From Gemmata massiliana (GTDB lineage: Bacteria > Planctomycetota > Planctomycetia > Gemmatales > Gemmataceae), in NCBI GenBank assembly GCA_000531095.1, contig HG799465.1:181324-245323 (forward strand): 64,000 nt of DNA, given 5' to 3'. A program made the translations under genes and the position numbers. Within the stretch, counting starts at the first letter, position 1, and each line of letters begins with the position of its first letter. The notes beneath the pieces are model-generated. The model was not told the DNA's origin, ran no database searches, and was given only the letters and a program-made list of their open reading frames with translations. Below, in pieces: positions 28,100 to 37,100 of this stretch.

Positions 28100-28339
28100 T
28101 TAACCGCCAATAGCCCGAACAACGATCAGGCTGGTTCCGAGAACCACCGCGCCGACCAAAATGCCGACCGCGATGTTGCCCTTCGCAAGTTCTTGTTCGA
28201 CGTCGAGTTTGGGCGTGATCCACTCGAACACTTTGAAGCCCAGTGCCAGGAGCGCGATGCCGAGCAGCCCGAACACGGCCGCGGCCAACAGCGACATCGC
28301 AAATGCTTCCGAGTTCCAGTGTTCCGCGAACAGTGTCAT
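28100..28339 (-). CDS. DUF350 family membrane protein
   Basis: This 79-residue protein has two membrane helices (AMSLLAAAVFGLLGIALLALGF and GNIAVGILVGAVVLGTSLIV) separated by VFEWITPKLDVEQELAKGNIA. The E-L-x-KGN-x-AVG segment is typical of DUF350. Start ATG at 28339. It is the first gene of the operon with the lipoprotein and P-II genes. Confidence 0.85.
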   Translation of the reverse strand: MTLFAEHWNSEAFAMSLLAAAVFGLLGIALLALGFKVFEWITPKLDVEQELAKGNIAVGILVGAVVLGTSLIVVRAIGG

Positions 28340-28497
28340 AGCCGCACCCGTTCCGAGTGAAGAACGAAAGCCCCGAACCGGGCACTACTGTACGGTTACA
28401 TTCGCGGGGATTCACCCGTCATTTTTGCAAATCGACGAATGATCGCGTGGCCCGGTCATTCTATAAGGCCACGGTGTTGAAAGGGGTTCACCCGAAA

Positions 28498-29469
28498 CTA
28501 CTTGGGGCGAACGTGGTCGCGGATCTCGCGCAGGACGGACATGGTGTAGAACCCGGCCGTGATGTGGCCCGCGTCGAGCCACACGATTCGCTGTTTGCCG
28601 GTCGCTTCCCACAACGCGGTCGCGGCTTGGGGCGGGACAACCTCGTCTTCCCGCGCCGCGATCATCAGCAGGTTCTTCCCCTTCAGTTGGGGCGAGTAGG
28701 TAATGGGATCGACCGGAGCAATGATGCGCTTGATAAGTCCCTTCGCACCGACCGCATCGAGTGTCTTCTTGATCTCCTTGGCCTTCGGGTGCTCGTAGTA
28801 GGCATCGACCAATCCGCCACCGCCGAGAACCATGCACACGTTCTTGATCCGCGGTTCGTTGGCGGAAGTGATGGCCGTGAGGAAGCTCCCCAGGCTCGTG
28901 CCGACCATGCCGAGGTTGTCGGCATCGACTTCTGGCCGCGAGGCCAGCCACGCGATCGCGCACCGGCAATCGAGCACGCCCTGCCGGATGCCGGCCAGCG
29001 TGCGCGGGATGTCCGTGGACACGAGCCGCACTTTGCTGTCGGGGGCGCGCCGTTGGTTGTAGTGCGGCAGCACCACAACGAGAGCCGCGACGCCGTTTTG
29101 AGCCAACCACATCGCTTCGCCGCGTGCGATGCGCTGGTTCCCCTGCATGATGTCGAGCACGACGACCGCGGGGAACTTCCCCGACCGGTTCGGGGCGAAG
29201 TATTCCGCGTGGACGGTGTTGTTCTCCCGGATGTCGGTCGTTACCGGTGAGGGGAACGTGAGGTCGCGAACAACCACGTCGCTGTGACGCAACTCGTAGC
29301 GGTCCGCGAGTTGGTATTCACCTCTATAAGCTTCTTTGAAGCGGTACCCCTCTGCGATGGTCGTCTTCGCGTCGTCCGCCGGTACCTGGATCGTGCCCGC
29401 GGTGCTGGCAGCGAACGCGATAGGTGCGAACCCCAACGCGACCACAACGGACAGGGCTAGGCGTGACAT
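28498..29469 (-). CDS. Secreted alpha/beta hydrolase (dienelactone hydrolase-like)
   Basis: This 323-residue protein has an N-terminal signal peptide (MSRLALSVVVALGFAPIAFA). The hydrolase fold shows VVVLDIMQGNQRIARGEAMW, the nucleophile elbow GTSLGSF, an acid candidate in AAREDEVVPPQ and the His in LDAGHITAGF. A Ser-Asp-His triad is therefore likely. The substrate is unknown; such proteins often cleave esters in planctomycete polysaccharide or lipid turnover. ATG at 29469 was chosen over the frame from 29574 because it begins the signal peptide. Confidence 0.82.
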   Translation of the reverse strand: MSRLALSVVVALGFAPIAFAASTAGTIQVPADDAKTTIAEGYRFKEAYRGEYQLADRYELRHSDVVVRDLTFPSPVTTDIRENNTVHAEYFAPNRSGKFPAVVVLDIMQGNQRIARGEAMWLAQNGVAALVVVLPHYNQRRAPDSKVRLVSTDIPRTLAGIRQGVLDCRCAIAWLASRPEVDADNLGMVGTSLGSFLTAITSANEPRIKNVCMVLGGGGLVDAYYEHPKAKEIKKTLDAVGAKGLIKRIIAPVDPITYSPQLKGKNLLMIAAREDEVVPPQAATALWEATGKQRIVWLDAGHITAGFYTMSVLREIRDHVRPK

Positions 29470-29994
29470 ACGCGGGGTTCCGTGTCGGCGGGAAAACTCC
29501 ACCAGATAGTACGCGATCCGCACACACGTCTCAAGAACGCGACCGGGATTCTCATTCATGTGGACGACAGCCAAGTACCTCCAAGCCGAGCTAACAAATG
29601 CTAACGTTTTGGCCCTTCGGGAGTATTCGATCGCGGCCGGTAGACGGTTAACCGTCGGTGCCTCAAGGCTTTAGACGTCTTTCGCCCGGTCGCCCGCGGA
29701 ACGGGATGCTAACAACTGCTAAAAAGCATCCAAATTCCCGCGGTTTCGAGCTAACACACATCCGGTTTTTGCCGCGGTTTGTAACCGATCTCACAGTTTT
29801 CTGTCGCGTCGTGAGCGCCTTACGATGAGCGGACTACCGCAACTCACGACGAGTGCCCCTCGCTCGCCAAATTATAGATTAGTGTACAAAATATTACAAG
29901 CAATTCTCGATGAATATCGGAAGGACGTGAAATGATTGATCGCGGGTGGAGTTATACAGCCAATTTCCACACGTTCAATAGTCCTGCGCGCCGG
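29470..29994. other. Gene-poor, AT-richer stretch with short repeats and an orphan start site
   Basis: This stretch differs from its surroundings by its lower GC content. It has three GCTAAC repeats (near 29589, 29709 and 29749), a 14-base perfect palindrome GACGGTTAACCGTC at 29643-29656, and AT-rich sequence at 29870-29930. A well-formed GGAAGGA about 7 bases before ATG at 29932 suggests the start of a gene whose body is missing, because downstream the frame runs antisense to a decayed gene. It looks like a junction or scar rather than an ordinary intergenic region. Confidence 0.4.
29643..29656. repeat. 14-base perfect palindrome
   Basis: GACGGTTAACCGTC is a perfect inverted repeat without a loop, in the gene-poor stretch upstream of the hydrolase gene. 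It could be an operator or a recombination-site half. Only the symmetry is observed. Confidence 0.35.
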
Positions 29995-30544
29995 CTACTG
30001 TGGGAGTGCGACCTGCGGCTTTTTGCCGTCGCCCGGGGTGAACGACTTGAGCGTCCGGCTCGGCCAGTTCTCGCCGATCTGAACCAGCCCGACGCCGCTC
30101 GCGTACCAGTGCTCCTCGCGGACCTTGAAGCCGTTCGGGGTGTCCTCCGTGTTCACGGCCTTGAACGTACCGGCCGGCACTTTCACGAGCCCCGTCTTGG
30201 GTACCTGAGTGGACGCCCACTGGTAATGCGGTCCGCGGTACTCCCACTCGTGCTCACAGTCGATCGGGAATTTGATCCGAGGTATCGGGGCGCATTTGGA
30301 GACATTGGCCCGCGCCACCTCGTGCCACCCGCGCATCCGAAATTCGCAGCTTGTAAGCGAAGGACATCGTTCCGTTGGTGTTCGCGGACGCAATGGTGAT
30401 GGCCTTCGCCCCGCGCTTCTCCTCAAGGTTCACAACAGGCTCAGCTCGATCTCGGCCGCGCTCAACATCGGCCCTCGTGGGTCGGATCGGCTGGGGACTT
30501 GGGGCGCTTGGGGATTCCGATCGTGGCGGCGCGGTAACCACCAT
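29995..30544 (-). pseudogene. Decayed gene, C-terminal part of a conserved hypothetical protein
   Basis: Two frames together give a plausible protein: RGAKAITIASANTNGTMSFAYKL in one, then ...RIKFPIDCEHEWEYRGPHYQW...VPAGTFKAVNTEDTPNGFKV...HWYASGVGLVQIGENWPSR in another, with a proper stop at 29995-29997. The second part resembles the end of DUF3108-like secreted proteins. The N-terminus is missing and the frames do not join by a single base, so this is probably a true pseudogene. It lies next to the gene-poor stretch. Confidence 0.5.
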
Positions 30545-30826
30545 TGACCGGAAAACTCATGCGCCTTGCTACTCACAAATCGCCCAACTTGAAAACTTGG
30601 TGTGACGGGTCCGCACTTCTCCGTGAAATGGCGAACTCTCGAGTCGCCTCCTAATACGGGCTATCCGGCTATCCGATCGCGGCCGCTATTCACTTGAACC
30701 CGGCGAACTCAGGCATTAGCATCGACGCGAAAATAGCTGAGAGCAGGATCGGTGGCGCGAACCGCTCGGTACCGGTTCGGACCCGAATTGCCCGGCGCCC
30801 GACCCGATGCCCAGGTGGTTCACCCG
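30545..30826. promoter_or_regulatory. Upstream region of the lipoxygenase operon
   Basis: About 280 bases precede the lipoxygenase start, including a tandem GGCTATCC repeat near 30658-30673. No sure promoter was identified. The region must hold the signal for the plus-strand lipoxygenase-peptidase-STAND operon, since the preceding gene is on the other strand. Confidence 0.35.
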
Positions 30827-32563
30827 ATGAGCGCATTTCTGCCCGCGTTCGATCCGGACCCGGAAACCCGTGCCGCCGGGCGCGCCGCGAAGCGGGGCGA
30901 GTACACGTACAACCACGAATACGTTTCGCCGCTCGCGTTCGTCGGGGAGGTGCCCAGCCGCGACCGGTTCCCCATCGATTTCACCACGCTCGTTCTCGGC
31001 AAGATCATGACGAACGTGGCGAACCAGGCGGACGCGGATTCCGCGCTGCGCCGGCGCCTGCGCGCGATGGACGTCCCGATCGCCGACATGGTGCTCGCCG
31101 GGTCGACGGCCGTTCGCGCCGTCGGCGCCGCGGTGGGTGCCGTGATCGGGGCGGCGGCGGATGCCCGTCGGTTGCAAACGATCGACGACTACAACGCTCT
31201 CTTCCACGTCATCGGGCTGCCGCCGATCGCGAAGGACTTTGAATTCGACAGCACGTTCGCGGAATTGCGGCTCGCCGGGCCGAACCCGGTGATGATTCAC
31301 CGGGTCGACAAGCCGGACGATCGATTCCCGGTCACGGACGCGCATTTTCAGGTCGCACTGCCCGGCGACACCCTCGCGGCGGCCGGGGCGGAAGGGCGAC
31401 TGTTTCTGGTGGACTACCAGAGACTTGACGGGGTCGAGACCGGTGTAAGCCCGTGCGGGCTGCCGAAGTACCTCTACGCCCCGCTCGCGCTGTTCGCGGT
31501 GAACAAGGACACGCGAAAACTGGTCCCGGTCGCGATCCAGTGCAAGCAGCGGCCGGGACCGGAGAACCCGATCTTCACGCCGGACGACGGCTACAACTGG
31601 CGGATCGCCAAGACGATCGTGGAAATCGCCGACGGCAACTACCACGAGGCGATCACGCACCTCGGGCGCACGCACCTGACGGTCGAGCCGTTCGTGGTCG
31701 CGGCGCACCGGCAGTTCGGTCCGAACCACCCGCTCAATGTGCTGCTCCAACCGCACTTCGGTGGCACACTCGCGATCAATCACCTCGCGCGTCTCAAACT
31801 GATTTCGCCCGATGGCGTCGTGGACCGGCTCCTCGGCGCGAAGATCTCCGCGGCGCTGGAACTCAGCGCGTGGGGGGTGCAGGGCCACGCCTTCATGGAT
31901 TTGCTGCCGCCGGCGTCGTTTCGGCGCCGCGGGGTCGATAACACGGCCACCTTGCCGAGCTACTCCTACCGCGATGACGCCCTCTTGCACTGGGAGGCCG
32001 TTCGCGAGTGGGTCGCGACGTACCTGCGGTGCTTCTACCGGTCCGATGCCGAAGTCGCGGCGGACGTGGAAGTCGCGGCGTGGCTCACGGAGGCGTCCGC
32101 GAAGACCGGCGGGCGCATCAACGGGATCGAACCGGCCCGCACCTTCGCGGAACTGGTCGACGTGACCGCCCTTGTGATTTTCACCGCGAGCGCGCAGCAC
32201 GCGGCGGTGAACTTCCCGCAATACGACATCATGAGTTACGCCCCCGCGATGCCGCTCGCGGGTTACGCCCCGGCGCCCACGAGCAAGACCGGCGCCACAG
32301 AAGCCGACTACATGGCGATGCTGCCACCGCGGGACCAGGCCGCGCTCCAGATGAACACCGGCTTCATGCTCGGAACGGCGCACTACACGCGGCTGGGGCA
32401 CTACGAACCGGGGTACTTCGGCGAACCGCGCATTAACGAACTAGCGGCGCGATTCGCGGCGAAGATGGACGAGATCGAGGCCACCATCACGGAAAGAAAC
32501 CGGCACCGCCGGCCGTACCCGTTTATGCTGCCATCGGGTGTGCCGCAGAGCATCAACATTTGA
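30827..32563 (+). CDS. Bacterial lipoxygenase
   Basis: This 578-residue non-haem iron dioxygenase would insert O2 into polyunsaturated fatty acids to give hydroperoxides. All five iron ligands known from plant lipoxygenases are present. His278 and His283 lie in THLGRTHLTVEPF, followed by the conserved HRQFGPNHPLNVLLQPHF. His458 and Asn462 lie in ASAQHAAVNFPQY. The chain ends in Ile578 (SINI), the C-terminal carboxylate ligand. There is no signal peptide and no PLAT domain, as in other short bacterial lipoxygenases. ATG at 30827 follows an AGGTGG at reasonable spacing; the frame is open earlier (30752). It heads an apparent operon with a caspase-like peptidase and a CHAT-STAND protein. Confidence 0.93.
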   Translation: MSAFLPAFDPDPETRAAGRAAKRGEYTYNHEYVSPLAFVGEVPSRDRFPIDFTTLVLGKIMTNVANQADADSALRRRLRAMDVPIADMVLAGSTAVRAVGAAVGAVIGAAADARRLQTIDDYNALFHVIGLPPIAKDFEFDSTFAELRLAGPNPVMIHRVDKPDDRFPVTDAHFQVALPGDTLAAAGAEGRLFLVDYQRLDGVETGVSPCGLPKYLYAPLALFAVNKDTRKLVPVAIQCKQRPGPENPIFTPDDGYNWRIAKTIVEIADGNYHEAITHLGRTHLTVEPFVVAAHRQFGPNHPLNVLLQPHFGGTLAINHLARLKLISPDGVVDRLLGAKISAALELSAWGVQGHAFMDLLPPASFRRRGVDNTATLPSYSYRDDALLHWEAVREWVATYLRCFYRSDAEVAADVEVAAWLTEASAKTGGRINGIEPARTFAELVDVTALVIFTASAQHAAVNFPQYDIMSYAPAMPLAGYAPAPTSKTGATEADYMAMLPPRDQAALQMNTGFMLGTAHYTRLGHYEPGYFGEPRINELAARFAAKMDEIEATITERNRHRRPYPFMLPSGVPQSINI

Positions 32564-32673
32564 GTTTCTCGGTATGGCTGGTCACGCGCGCTCGGCCGAT
32601 GGGGTAGCTGCGGTCAATGTACCATCCGTGAAGCGCGTTCGTTCCACGAGCGCCAGACTGGAAGACACTTTTC

Positions 32674-34119
32674 GTGAACGAAGACGACATCGTCCTCAAC
32701 GGCATCAACGGTGCGACGGGTGAGTACCTCGTACCACCGATCACGCCGGCCCAGGCCGTCAACATCGCGAGCGGGCGCCCCGCGGAAAGTACCCTCACGA
32801 CGTGGCTCAGAGCCATCGCGAGCGTCTTCAAGCGGCCGAAACTCGGCCTCCCGATGGACGTCGACCCGGTCAACCCGGCGCGCGCCGGATGGGCGCTCGT
32901 GCTCCCCGCTGGCGCCCCACCGGAACTCAGAGCCGCGGTTCAACCGCTCATCGATCGCCGCAAGTCGGTGGTTCCGCCCGACCGGTGTAAGGTGCTCGAG
33001 TACCGGCCCGGCGAAACGATGAAGAAGTGGCTCGCGCGGTACGGTGTGGCGCCGGGCACGGTCACACCGACGAAGGTTCCGTACTACGTCACGCTCGTCG
33101 GCGGGCCGACCGAGATCCCGTTCGACTTCCAGTACCTGCTCGACGTCGAGTACGCGGTCGGGCGCCTCTGTTTCGACGCCCCGGAGCAGTACCGCCGGTA
33201 CGCAGAAAGCGTCGCCGCGTATGAAACGGCTTCGAGCGTCAAGAACGCGAAGGAAGTCACTTACTGGGGTCCGCGCCACGCTGCGGACCGCTCCACGCAA
33301 ATGAGCGCCGATTCGCTCATCCGGCCGCTGATGGAGGGCGTCCCGGCCGCGGGCGACCAGCCCGCGGAGGCGTCGGTCGCCACCGAGAAAGGGTTCCGCT
33401 CGACGTGCTTCCGCGCCGCGGACGCGACGAAGGCGAAACTGCTCGAAACGCTACACCCGACGACCGGGACCGCGCCGCCCGCGGTGCTGTTCACCGCGTC
33501 GCACGGGATGGGGTGGCCGAAGGACGACCCGCGCCAGCGCCCGGCACAGGGCGCGCTGCTCGCGCAAGATTGGGCCGGGTTCGGGCAGGTGACGCCGGCT
33601 CATTACCTGACCGCGGCCGAGATCGAAGACGGTGCGAACGTGGGCGGAATCGTCGCGTTCCTGTTCGCGTGCTACGGCGCCGGCACGCCCGCGACCGATG
33701 CGTTTCTCACCGACCGCGGGCGCGGGCCGGTGGACATCGCCTCGGCGCCGTTCGTCGCCGCGCTCCCGCAACGGTTACTATCGCACCCCAACGGCGCGGC
33801 ACTCGCCGTGCTCGGGCACGTTGAGCGCGCGTGGGGGTACTCGATCCGCCCGACCGGGGCCGGAACACAGATCGGGCAGTTTCGCGATTTTCTCGCCCGC
33901 GTCATGTCCGGACAACCGGTCGGGCACGCGACGAAGAACTTCAGCGAGCGCTACGCGGTGCTTTCGACGGCCCTGGCGAGCGCACTGGACGAATCAAGTA
34001 AGGAACCGAAACTCTCTCCTCAAGAAATCGCCGCAACCTGGGTCGAGCGCAACGACGCGCAGAATTACGTTATCCTCGGCGACCCGGCCGTGAAACTGCG
34101 GACCGATTTGCTGAAGTGA
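32674..34119 (+). CDS. Caspase-like (C25/gingipain-type) cysteine peptidase
   Basis: This 481-residue protein carries a clan CD His-Cys dyad. His277 is in VLFTASHGMGWP and Cys333 is in VAFLFACYGAG, each after a hydrophobic strand as in gingipain, caspase and CHAT proteins. An upstream strand YYVTLVGGPTEIPFDFQYLL matches the C25 pattern in which a scissile region and VGG/DG-x-IP motif precede the catalytic core. There is no signal peptide, so it probably acts inside the cell. GTG at 32674 is 110 bases after the lipoxygenase stop and 66 bases separate its stop from the next gene, consistent with one operon. The cleavage target is unknown; the adjacent lipoxygenase and STAND proteins are candidates. 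Confidence 0.8.
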   Translation: MNEDDIVLNGINGATGEYLVPPITPAQAVNIASGRPAESTLTTWLRAIASVFKRPKLGLPMDVDPVNPARAGWALVLPAGAPPELRAAVQPLIDRRKSVVPPDRCKVLEYRPGETMKKWLARYGVAPGTVTPTKVPYYVTLVGGPTEIPFDFQYLLDVEYAVGRLCFDAPEQYRRYAESVAAYETASSVKNAKEVTYWGPRHAADRSTQMSADSLIRPLMEGVPAAGDQPAEASVATEKGFRSTCFRAADATKAKLLETLHPTTGTAPPAVLFTASHGMGWPKDDPRQRPAQGALLAQDWAGFGQVTPAHYLTAAEIEDGANVGGIVAFLFACYGAGTPATDAFLTDRGRGPVDIASAPFVAALPQRLLSHPNGAALAVLGHVERAWGYSIRPTGAGTQIGQFRDFLARVMSGQPVGHATKNFSERYAVLSTALASALDESSKEPKLSPQEIAATWVERNDAQNYVILGDPAVKLRTDLLK

Positions 34120-34185
34120 CGTGCCCTTCGCGCGGAGCGCCGCGCGACCGGGGCACCGACTCCCGTCCCCGGAACCCGGCCACTT

Positions 34186-37100
34186 ATGCCCACGCCCTAC
34201 CACGTCCGGCTCGCGGTTTCGCAGTACGGTGAACAGTTCCGCGCCGAACTTTTTACCGAAGACCTCGGCGACACCGAGGGCGACGTGCTCACGGAGTTGC
34301 CGCCGAGCATCGCCGAGTGGGTGCCGTACCTCGCGCAGGGGGCCGACCTCCCGCCGGACGCGGCCCGACAGCTCGGGAAGGATCTGTTCGCGGCGCTGCT
34401 CGGTCAACCGGAGAACGCGAAGAAGTGGGCCGAGGTGCTCACCCGGGCCGACCGCAAGGGCCAGCCGATCCGCCTGCTCATCGACGCCACAACCGAAGCC
34501 GTTCGCGACCTCCCTTACGGTCTGCTCTGCGAGCCGCACGACGACTGGTTCCTGTTTCGCGGGAAAAAACACTCGGTCGAGTTCGTTCGCATTCTGCGCC
34601 GGTGCTCGCCCCGCCCGCTAAAGCTCCGCGGGCGGCTCCGGGTCGTAATCGCGGTCGCGGAGCCGAGGAGCACCGACGTTCCGCCGTTCGATTCGCCCCT
34701 CCGGTTGCAAAAGTTCGCAGCGGCGGTTCACAAGGAAATCGACCTCGTCGTTTGCGGGCCGAGCGGCCCGAAGCCGCTTGCCGCAATCGCCCCGAATCCG
34801 GAAACCGCTGATCCCGCTGTGTTCACCCCGTACACGAAGACCACTCGCGGCGCTCTCCGCCAGGCACTCGCGGGCGAGTTCGATGTGTTCCACCTGCTCG
34901 CCCACGGACACGGGGCCGGGGTGCTGCTTTGCACGGACGCCGGCGCACCGGCCGAAACGACCGCGAGCGAACTCGGCGAGTGGTGCGGCGCGGGCCAAAC
35001 GCCACTGGCGTTCCTGCAAGTGTGTAAGGCCGGTCAGACGGCCGGGCGCGGGGGCTTCGGCGGGGTCGCGCAGCAGTTGCTCAATCCGCGCAGCGGGAAC
35101 ATGGCGGCGGTGGTCGCGTCCACGTTCCCGCTCGACGCCGAGCACAGCACGGACGCGGCCGTCGGGTTCTACCGCCAACTCGCGGCGGGCAAACCGCCCG
35201 AGGAAGCGCTCACCGCGGAGCGCCCGGAAGCCGACTGGTGCTGGGCGTTCCTCGAACTGTGGGCCAGACCTGGCGCGCTCGGCGGCACGCAGCAGCGGGC
35301 CGCGTTCCAGTTCGTCAGCCCGTACCGCGGCCTTTCGAGTTTCGGTGAACAGGACGCTGACCTGTTCTTCGGCCGCAAAGCCGAAGTCGCGGAGCTGCTT
35401 CAGATTTTGCGCACCGAGCCGGTCCTCGGGGTGGTCGGTGATTCCGGCAGCGGCAAAACGTCGCTGCTGCAAGCGGGGCTGGTTCACGCGATCCGGCGCG
35501 ACGGACTGGCCGGATCGGACAAGTGGCGCATCGTCTCGCTCCGCCCGGGGTACCGCCCCGCGCAAGCGCTCCTGGCCGCGCTCACTGGGGCCACCGGGGA
35601 ACCCACGCCGGCCGCGCTGCGGGCCGCGCTGCGGGCGGACGCACAGCCGCTGATCGTGGTGTTCGACCAGTTCGAGGAAGTGTTCACGCTCGCGCGCGAT
35701 GTTAACGAAGTGCGGCTGATGAGCGAGGTGCTCGCCCAGGCCGTCGATCAGCAGCGCGACCGGTTCCGGCTCGTCATCGGAATGCGGAGCGAGTTCCTGG
35801 GGCAGTCCGCGTCCGCGCCGGAACTCGGCCGGCGCATTCAGCGGCCCTGGGTGCTCCGGCCGCCCGGCGCGGACGACCTGCGCGGCATCGTTGCGGGTCC
35901 GGCCGAGCACTGCGGGTACACGTTTCAAGGGCCGCTCGCCGACGGCAACCCGGCGCACGCGGTCGGGCTGCTCGATCGCATCCTCGCCGACCCGTTGCTC
36001 GATCGCAACAAGGGCGGGGCACCGCTCCCGCTGTTGCAGTTCGCGCTCGAGCGGTTGTGGCTGAAGGCGGTCGAGAAGGGTGTGACCGAATTCACGCACG
36101 CGGAATTCGACGAGATCGGCGGGATGGGCCGGGCGATCGCGCAGCACGCGGAGGCGGTGTTCCAGGCGAGCGCCACCGCGACCGAGTTCGGGGCCGGGGG
36201 GCGCCACCTCGTGGAGCAGATCGTCACCGCACTCGTCAGCGCGCAGGGCACGCGCCAGCCGCGCTCGCGCGAGGGGCTCCAGGCGGAAACCGGCGCCCCG
36301 GAAGCGGCGCGGGCGGTGATCGATTACCTCGTCGGCGAACGGCTGCTGACGATCCGCACCGACCCGGAGGACATGTCGAAATCGCTCGTCGATCTGTCGC
36401 ACGAGGCGCTGATTCACAACTGGGACCGGCTCCGCGGGTGGCTCGCCGAAGACCCGCAGGGCCGGGCGATGCGCGAGGAGTTCCGCACGGCCGCGGAGAA
36501 ATGGGAGGTGGGCTTCGCGGGCACCCCGGCGCGGAGCCGGTACGCGCTGCCCGGCACCGACGTGGCCCGGAACTACCTCGCGTGGATCGGCACCAGTAAC
36601 CCGCGGCTCGTGCCCGTGCAGCAGGAGTTCGCGCGGGCAATGCGCGACATGCTCACGCGCCACCAGCGCCGCCGACAACTCGTAACAGCCGCACTGGTGG
36701 CACTCACGCTGTCGGCGTGCGCCCTGGCGTTCTACGCCGACGGGAAGGCGTCGCTGGCCCGGACCAAAGAGGCTCAAGCCCAAGCAGAAAAAGAGAACGC
36801 CGAGCGCGAGAAGGAGAACGCCAAGCGCGAGGAGGAGAACGCCAAGCGCGAGGAGCGACGGGTGCGGGAGCGATCCGCAGCCCTACTTCTGGACCGCGGT
36901 ATAGAGCTGTGCGAGCGCGGCCGACCCCGGATCGGTATGCTCAGCATCGCCCAAAGCCTCGACAAGTGTCCGTCGGAGGCTGAAGCCCTGCGCCGGGTCA
37001 TTCGCACCAACCTGTCCGCGTGGGCCTGGTACCTGATGTGCCTGGACGGGGCGCGACAGTTCCCCGGTCCGGGCATCGCGGCCAGCCCCGACGGACAGGC

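Noticed and set aside
29932-30399. 155-residue plus-strand frame with a good ribosome site
   Set aside because: After about 20 residues it is antisense to a decayed gene and has shadow-like composition; kept only as an orphan start site.
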